Under the pieces are notes generated by a model. It was not told the DNA's origin. It worked only from the letters and a program-made list of their open reading frames with translations, and searched no databases. The position numbers and the translations under genes were made by a program. This document shows positions 59,879 through 64,000 of a DNA stretch of 64,000 bases, one piece after another; position 1 is the stretch's first letter, and the number at the start of each line of letters is the position of its first letter. The stretch covers positions 3,720,001 to 3,784,000 of the forward strand of contig OY762511.1 of the NCBI GenBank assembly GCA_963665925.1, written 5' to 3'. The stretch is from G963665925 sp963665925 (lineage in GTDB: Bacteria > Bacillota > Clostridia > Peptostreptococcales > Acidaminobacteraceae).

Positions 59879-61186
59879 CTACAGACGTTCTGCGACATCC
59901 ACGATTTTATCATGCATTGTGTGCAGACGTGCTTGGAGTTCTCTTAAGTCAAAGTGTACCAGCTTTTTATCCATTACAAGATTCTCGCCTTCCACCCAAA
60001 CCGCCCTCACATTGCTTGGATTTGCAGAATATACAAGTGCGGAATAATAATCATAAATCGGCTGCATGTTGACAGAATCCGTTTCAACAAGTACCAGGTC
60101 AGCGCGCTTTCCTGGTTCGATAGAACCAATCATTTGATCCATTTTAAGCGCTTTTGCGCCACCAATAGTCGCCATTTCGACAACATCAGCTGCAGGAAAA
60201 AGGCTTCTATCACCACTGAAGAGCTTATGCACTTTAGGCAGCAGATTCATTTGTGTCATGATATCGAGCGTATTGCCGCTCATCGGTCCATCTGTACCCA
60301 TTCCGACATCAAGACCCTGACCGCGCATGTTCAGAACTGGGGCTATCCCCTTTGCGGATTTTGCATTTGATCCCACATTATGCGATATCCCAACATTATG
60401 TTTCTTCAAAAGACATAAATCATCCTCAGTAACATGTACAGCATGAACTGCCAACAAACGTTCACTCAATAGACCGATTTCATTAAGATACCCTACGGGT
60501 GTCATTCCATATTCTTTCTGATACAGGTCTCTTTCGTATTCCATTTCCGCGACGTGCATGATAATCGGCACACCATATTTCTTGGAAATCTCATCAGCCA
60601 ATCTCAAATGCTGTGTATCGTTTGTATAGGGTGCATGCGGTGCGATTGCAGGCGTAATGCGGTCATCATTTTTCCATTTTTCGATAAACCGCGTGCCATA
60701 CGCAAGGCCACCATAAGCTTCCTGAGAATCCGGTGATGGAAAATTCATGACCGTTTCACCCAGAACTGCTCGAATCCCCATCGCTTTTGCAGCTTGCGCT
60801 ACTTCATCTTCAAAATAGTACATATCCGCAAAGGTGGTCACACCACTCAACAGCATTTCAGCAATTCCGTAGTCAGCGCCCACTCTAACCAGTTCCTCGT
60901 CCACAAGTGCTTCCTCAAGTGGAAACAGGTACCGCTTCAATCGATCTGGAACATCGTCAGCCAGACTCCTGAAAACAATCATGGAAATATGGGTATGGGT
61001 ATTCACCATGCCAGGTATTAAAATCCCACCCTGGCCATCTATCCTATTCTCCGCTTCCAGCGCTGGCAAGAGCTCAGGTCCACCCACCTCTTTGATTTTT
61101 CCATTCTCAATCAAAACAACGCCGTTTTCAATGATATCCTTATTTCTATTCATTGTTATTACATTTACATTGTAAATAACTTTCAT
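59879..61186 (-). CDS. Amidohydrolase-superfamily deaminase (MtaD/SsnA-like)
   Basis: A 435-residue metal-dependent hydrolase of the ATZ/TRZ branch, which includes adenosine-derivative and aminohydrolase deaminases. Metal and catalytic motifs are GMVNTHTHISM, AIAPHAPYTN, IIMHVAEMEYER, LLAVHAVHVTEDD, GISHNVGSNAKSAKG and MGTDGPMSGN, with EPGKRADLVLV at the C-terminus. Length is normal. It is on the same strand as the polyamine-type transporter genes to its right, 102 bases after the binding-protein gene, so it may act on the imported compound. Which amine is deaminated cannot be read from the sequence. Confidence 0.88.
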   Translation of the reverse strand: MKVIYNVNVITMNRNKDIIENGVVLIENGKIKEVGGPELLPALEAENRIDGQGGILIPGMVNTHTHISMIVFRSLADDVPDRLKRYLFPLEEALVDEELVRVGADYGIAEMLLSGVTTFADMYYFEDEVAQAAKAMGIRAVLGETVMNFPSPDSQEAYGGLAYGTRFIEKWKNDDRITPAIAPHAPYTNDTQHLRLADEISKKYGVPIIMHVAEMEYERDLYQKEYGMTPVGYLNEIGLLSERLLAVHAVHVTEDDLCLLKKHNVGISHNVGSNAKSAKGIAPVLNMRGQGLDVGMGTDGPMSGNTLDIMTQMNLLPKVHKLFSGDRSLFPAADVVEMATIGGAKALKMDQMIGSIEPGKRADLVLVETDSVNMQPIYDYYSALVYSANPSNVRAVWVEGENLVMDKKLVHFDLRELQARLHTMHDKIVDVAERL

Positions 61187-61216
61187 ATCTTTACCCTCAA
61201 ACGCAGTTCATAGTAG

Positions 61217-61255
61217 AGCGGCTCTTGTGAACATTTTGCCTTGCGACTGTCCTGT
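61217..61255 (-). repeat. Inverted repeat between the transporter and amidohydrolase genes
   Basis: Minus strand GGGCTCTTGTGG and CACAAGAGCCG form a stem of about 10 bp around a long loop. No T-run follows, so it looks like a message-stabilising or weakly terminating element. Confidence 0.45.
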
Positions 61256-61288
61256 CCACAAGAGCCCCCTTACATTTAATTGTTTATT

Positions 61289-62410
61289 CTAGTTTGACAC
61301 TTCACGGTTCCATTTGTCAATCCACTCAGCTTTGGCCGCGTTTACACTGCTCCAATCAATTGGCTTGAGTGCACTAATCAGCTCTTGACCATATGTCAGG
61401 CCTGCAGCTTGTTCTTCATCCAGGTCAACATTTACACTTACAGGTGAATCGATTTTATCGAGTGCGTTTGCCAGCTGTACTTCATCACTCAACCAGAAAT
61501 TGATAAGATCTTCTGCCAGCTCTTTATTGTCTGAGCCCTTAACGATATTAATTGTGTTGAAGTTTACGAAAGCGCCTTCTTCAGGGTTTACCCACTCAGC
61601 TGTTGGCACAGCTTCCTTTATGCTGCCGAATGCGAAATCCTGTGCAACGCCAATAATGATTTCACCTTGTGTGAACATATTTACCAGCTCTGATGAACGG
61701 CTATATGTCTTTACCAAGTTTGGTTTCAGTGCAACCAGCTTAGCGAATGCATCATCGCTGTTATCAAATGGATTCACACCCACAAGATTTCCCGCAACAA
61801 TGACCACTGGAGGACCTGCTGTTGTTGTGATTTCAGGAATGGACATGTTGTTTTCAAATTCTGGTCTCCATAGGTCCGACCATGATGTCACTTCGTGATC
61901 TACCATTGCTGAATCATAAATGATGCCCGTTCTGTTCAGCGTATATGCCGGACCGTAGTCTGCACCATTTGGGCTTTGTGCGATATCGTAGATATTTGCA
62001 AGGTTGGGAATGTTGTTTCGGTCTATCTTTTCAAACAAACCTTCTTCAGCAGCTTCCATTGAAAAAGATTCTGCTAGGAAGATCACGTCAACCGATGAAT
62101 TTTCCATCACTCGAATTTTGTTCAAACGGTCTGAATTGTTTCCAGTCTCAAGTACAATTTTAGCATTGAATTCCTTTTCAAATGGCTCGAAGACGTTCTT
62201 GCGCAGTAAGTCTTCGTTATATCCCCATGTTGAAACAACAAGCTCAACAGGTTCTGAACCAACTTCTTCAGTTGCAGGCGCTTCTTCACTTGCCTCAGCT
62301 GAAGCGTCTTCATTTACAGCTGGTGCCGTCTCTTCCGATTTTGGCGTACAGCCTGCTAGTAGGAATGTCATCATACATACTGTCATCATTAATATTAAAA
62401 ACTTTTTCAT
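61289..62410 (-). CDS. PotD-type substrate-binding lipoprotein
   Basis: A 373-residue lipoprotein receptor of a polyamine/opine-type ABC importer. The signal peptide ends in LLAGC (Cys21), followed by a Glu/Ala-rich linker. The SBP fold is shown by ELVVSTWGYNEDLLRKNVFEPFEKEFN, VDVIFLAESFSMEAAEEGLFEKID, YGPAYTLNRTGIIYDSAMV, SWSDLWRPEFENNMSIPEIT and NFNTINIVKGSDNKELAEDLINFWLSDEVQ, as in PotD/PotF-like proteins. It is downstream of the ATPase and permease genes on the same strand. The ligand is probably a polyamine or a related cationic compound. Confidence 0.9.
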   Translation of the reverse strand: MKKFLILMMTVCMMTFLLAGCTPKSEETAPAVNEDASAEASEEAPATEEVGSEPVELVVSTWGYNEDLLRKNVFEPFEKEFNAKIVLETGNNSDRLNKIRVMENSSVDVIFLAESFSMEAAEEGLFEKIDRNNIPNLANIYDIAQSPNGADYGPAYTLNRTGIIYDSAMVDHEVTSWSDLWRPEFENNMSIPEITTTAGPPVVIVAGNLVGVNPFDNSDDAFAKLVALKPNLVKTYSRSSELVNMFTQGEIIIGVAQDFAFGSIKEAVPTAEWVNPEEGAFVNFNTINIVKGSDNKELAEDLINFWLSDEVQLANALDKIDSPVSVNVDLDEEQAAGLTYGQELISALKPIDWSSVNAAKAEWIDKWNREVSN

Positions 62411-62438
62411 TGCTTTTTCTCCTCCTCCTAAGTGCCCT

Positions 62439-63494
62439 TTAAACGAGAATTATTTTGTCCTGCGGTATATACAGCTTTACCTGTTCCCCATTTTTAAATC
62501 GGGTTGCAGATCCGCTGTTTACCACTAAACTTCCCAACTCTGTCTCAACAATGTATTGGTACCCTTTCCCTAAAAAGGTGCTAATACCGATTTTTCCTGT
62601 CAACGCATTTGGTGTTTCATCGCCCAATTGTTCATTGATATAAATATCTTCTGGACGAATTGCACCTTTCATTGCGCCTGTTTCAAAAGTTCTGTCCGAG
62701 ATGACTTCAAATTGCCTGCCACTTTTTGTATTCATAGTCTGTTGCAGGCCGTCTTTACTCATTAGATTGAAATCAATAAAGTTCTCATAACCTACAAAAT
62801 GTGCCACAAACTCCGTTTTAGGATTGTCATATATGTTCTGCGGAGTATCGAGATGCTCAATTACTCCTTTATTCATAACGGCAACCTGATCAGAAATGGA
62901 AAAACACTCTTCCTGATCATGTGTGACATAAACCGTTGTAATTCCGAACTCTTGCTGAAGCCTTCTGATTTCAACTCGCATTTTCACACGCAGCTTCGCG
63001 TCCAAATTGCTAAGCGGTTCGTCTAAAAGCAGGAGGTCAGGTTTTATAACCAAGGATCTTGCCAGTGCAACCCTTTGTCGCTGTCCGCCAGAAAGCTCTT
63101 TTGGGAAGCGCTTTGCGTAAGGCGTCAGGTCAACAACTTCAAGCATCTCTTGTACACGCTTTTTTATGTTTCCCGCACTCTCATTTCTCATTTTCAATCC
63201 GAATGCCACATTGTCTTCAACACTAAGATGTGGAAACAGTGCATAGCTCTGAAATACAAATCCAAAGTTTCTTTTATGAACTGCCCGCTGTGAATAATCT
63301 TCACCATTAAATTTGAATGCACCCGCCGAAGGGGTTATAAAACCGCCAATGACACGCAGCGTTGTCGTTTTACCACATCCGCTGGGCCCCAAAAGTGAAA
63401 CAAGTTTTCCCTGTTCAATATCTAGGTTGAACTGATCCAGAATTGTATTTTTCCCATAATTCACTTTCAAATTTTCTAGACTTAATAACGCCAT
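62439..63494 (-). CDS. PotA-type ABC transporter ATPase
   Basis: A 351-residue ATPase. It has Walker A GPSGCGKTT, the Q-loop FVFQSYALFPHLSVEDNVAFGL, the signature LSGGQRQRVALARSLV, Walker B LLLLDEPLSNLDAK and the switch histidine VTHDQEE. The C-terminal TOBE-type domain (AIRPEDIYINEQ, FLGKGYQYIVETELGSLVV) is typical of the PotA/FbpC group. It follows the permease gene by 36 bases and precedes the binding-protein gene by 28 bases. Confidence 0.92.
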   Translation of the reverse strand: MALLSLENLKVNYGKNTILDQFNLDIEQGKLVSLLGPSGCGKTTTLRVIGGFITPSAGAFKFNGEDYSQRAVHKRNFGFVFQSYALFPHLSVEDNVAFGLKMRNESAGNIKKRVQEMLEVVDLTPYAKRFPKELSGGQRQRVALARSLVIKPDLLLLDEPLSNLDAKLRVKMRVEIRRLQQEFGITTVYVTHDQEECFSISDQVAVMNKGVIEHLDTPQNIYDNPKTEFVAHFVGYENFIDFNLMSKDGLQQTMNTKSGRQFEVISDRTFETGAMKGAIRPEDIYINEQLGDETPNALTGKIGISTFLGKGYQYIVETELGSLVVNSGSATRFKNGEQVKLYIPQDKIILV

Positions 63495-63530
63495 AATGGC
63501 CCTCCTTGTTACAGCTCTATTTCAACTCGA

Positions 63531-64000
63531 TTATTTTGCGAAATAACTCAACCCCAACGTTCTTTCAATAATAAACATCAAGACCGCCGTCATCAACATT
63601 AGCAGTACGGATAAGGCCGATACCGTTGGGTCAAAATAGTATTCAACATAGCTCATCATCTGTATAGGCAGTGTGCTCACCCCTGGACCACTTAGAAATA
63701 TGGATATTGGGACATTGTTGAATGAATTGATAAAAGCCAGAATAAATGCTGCAATCACACCGGATGTTACATTTGGCAATACCACTGTAAAAAAGGTTTT
63801 GAGAGGACCGCAGCCCAAACTCACCGCCGCTTCTTCAATGGCATAATCAAAGTTTTCCAGACTCGATGAAATCACCCGGATAATATACGGCAAAATTACA
63901 ATAGTATGACCGATCAGCAAACTGGGGATAATAGCTATTTCAAGTCGGATAATCAGCATTTTCAGAAGAGAAAAACCAAATACGATTCCCGGTACAATAA
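63531..64000 (-). CDS. PotC-type ABC transporter permease, 5' end cut by window edge
   Basis: The C-terminal part of an inner-membrane permease. The reading frame continues to the window edge (IVPGIVFGFSLLK precedes the Met at 63959), so the start lies outside. The EAA coupling loop is in FDYAIEEAAVSLGCGPLKTFFTVVLPNVTSGVIAAFILAFINSFNNV, and further helices follow (ALSVLLMLMTAVLMFIIERTLG). A second permease gene (PotB-like) would be expected just upstream, outside the window. Confidence 0.9.
   Translation of the reverse strand, partial: IVPGIVFGFSLLKMLIIRLEIAIIPSLLIGHTIVILPYIIRVISSSLENFDYAIEEAAVSLGCGPLKTFFTVVLPNVTSGVIAAFILAFINSFNNVPISIFLSGPGVSTLPIQMMSYVEYYFDPTVSALSVLLMLMTAVLMFIIERTLGLSYFAK

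Overview
The window looks like chromosomal DNA of an anaerobic, low-to-moderate-GC member of the Bacillota, most likely class Clostridia. The evidence is strong GGAGG-type ribosome binding sites, many lipobox lipoproteins, S-layer homology domains, a PyrR-type attenuator before carAB, a cobalamin riboswitch, a CoA-disulfide-reductase-like protein under a CsoR/CstR-like operator, and a type I-B cas operon. The genus cannot be fixed from the sequence. No rRNA, tRNA, transposase, prophage or CRISPR array is visible.

Layout. 1-7216 (minus): type I-B (Tneap-like) cas operon cas6-cas8-cas7-cas5-cas3-cas4-cas1, with cas1 cut by the left edge; cas2 and the array are presumably outside. 7453-11950 (minus): carA-carB with promoter, PyrR-binding hairpin and attenuator. 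12178-15907 (minus): a lipoprotein and a multidomain exported lipase-like protein. 16067-22190 (plus): oligopeptide ABC transporter oppABCDF behind a structured, terminator-containing leader RNA. 22258-26975 (minus): B12-riboswitch-controlled btuFCD-type transporter followed by CGGC and DUF169 proteins. 27173-31855: a GNAT enzyme, a Nudix hydrolase, a LysR regulator and a three-gene operon of two PhzA/B-like proteins flanking a GPH-type symporter. 32010-35512 (minus): a split Tm-1-like pair (UPF0261 plus PEP-hydrolase-family TIM barrel) preceded by a fusion of the same TIM barrel to an AraC DNA-binding domain. 35650-41106: a secreted protein, a CoA-disulfide-reductase-like protein with two rhodanese domains, and a Cache-GGDEF-EAL protein. 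41179-49660 (minus): an S-layer protein with an exported cyanophycinase-like peptidase, an orphan PduT-like microcompartment shell protein, and a lipoprotein/histidine-kinase pair without a response regulator. 49817-57249: ppnP, small genes, and a peptide/amino-acid module (two M20 amidohydrolases, a YfcC-type transporter, a sigma-54 activator, and a textbook -24/-12 promoter). 57309-64000: an MBL hydrolase, a MarR regulator and an alpha/beta hydrolase sharing an identical operator, an amidohydrolase, and a PotABCD-type transporter cut by the right edge.

Themes. Much of the window serves import and breakdown of peptides, amidated compounds and amines (opp, M20/YfcC, cyanophycinase, Pot plus amidohydrolase), with several regulatory signals readable from sequence: PyrR attenuation, B12 riboswitch, sigma-54 promoter, CstR-like operator, twin MarR-type operators. 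The least explained items are the opp leader RNA, the enzyme-fold/AraC fusion regulator, the orphan BMC-T protein, the SLH/cyanophycinase operon and the PhzB/GPH operon. All family assignments come from reading motifs; no database search was run.
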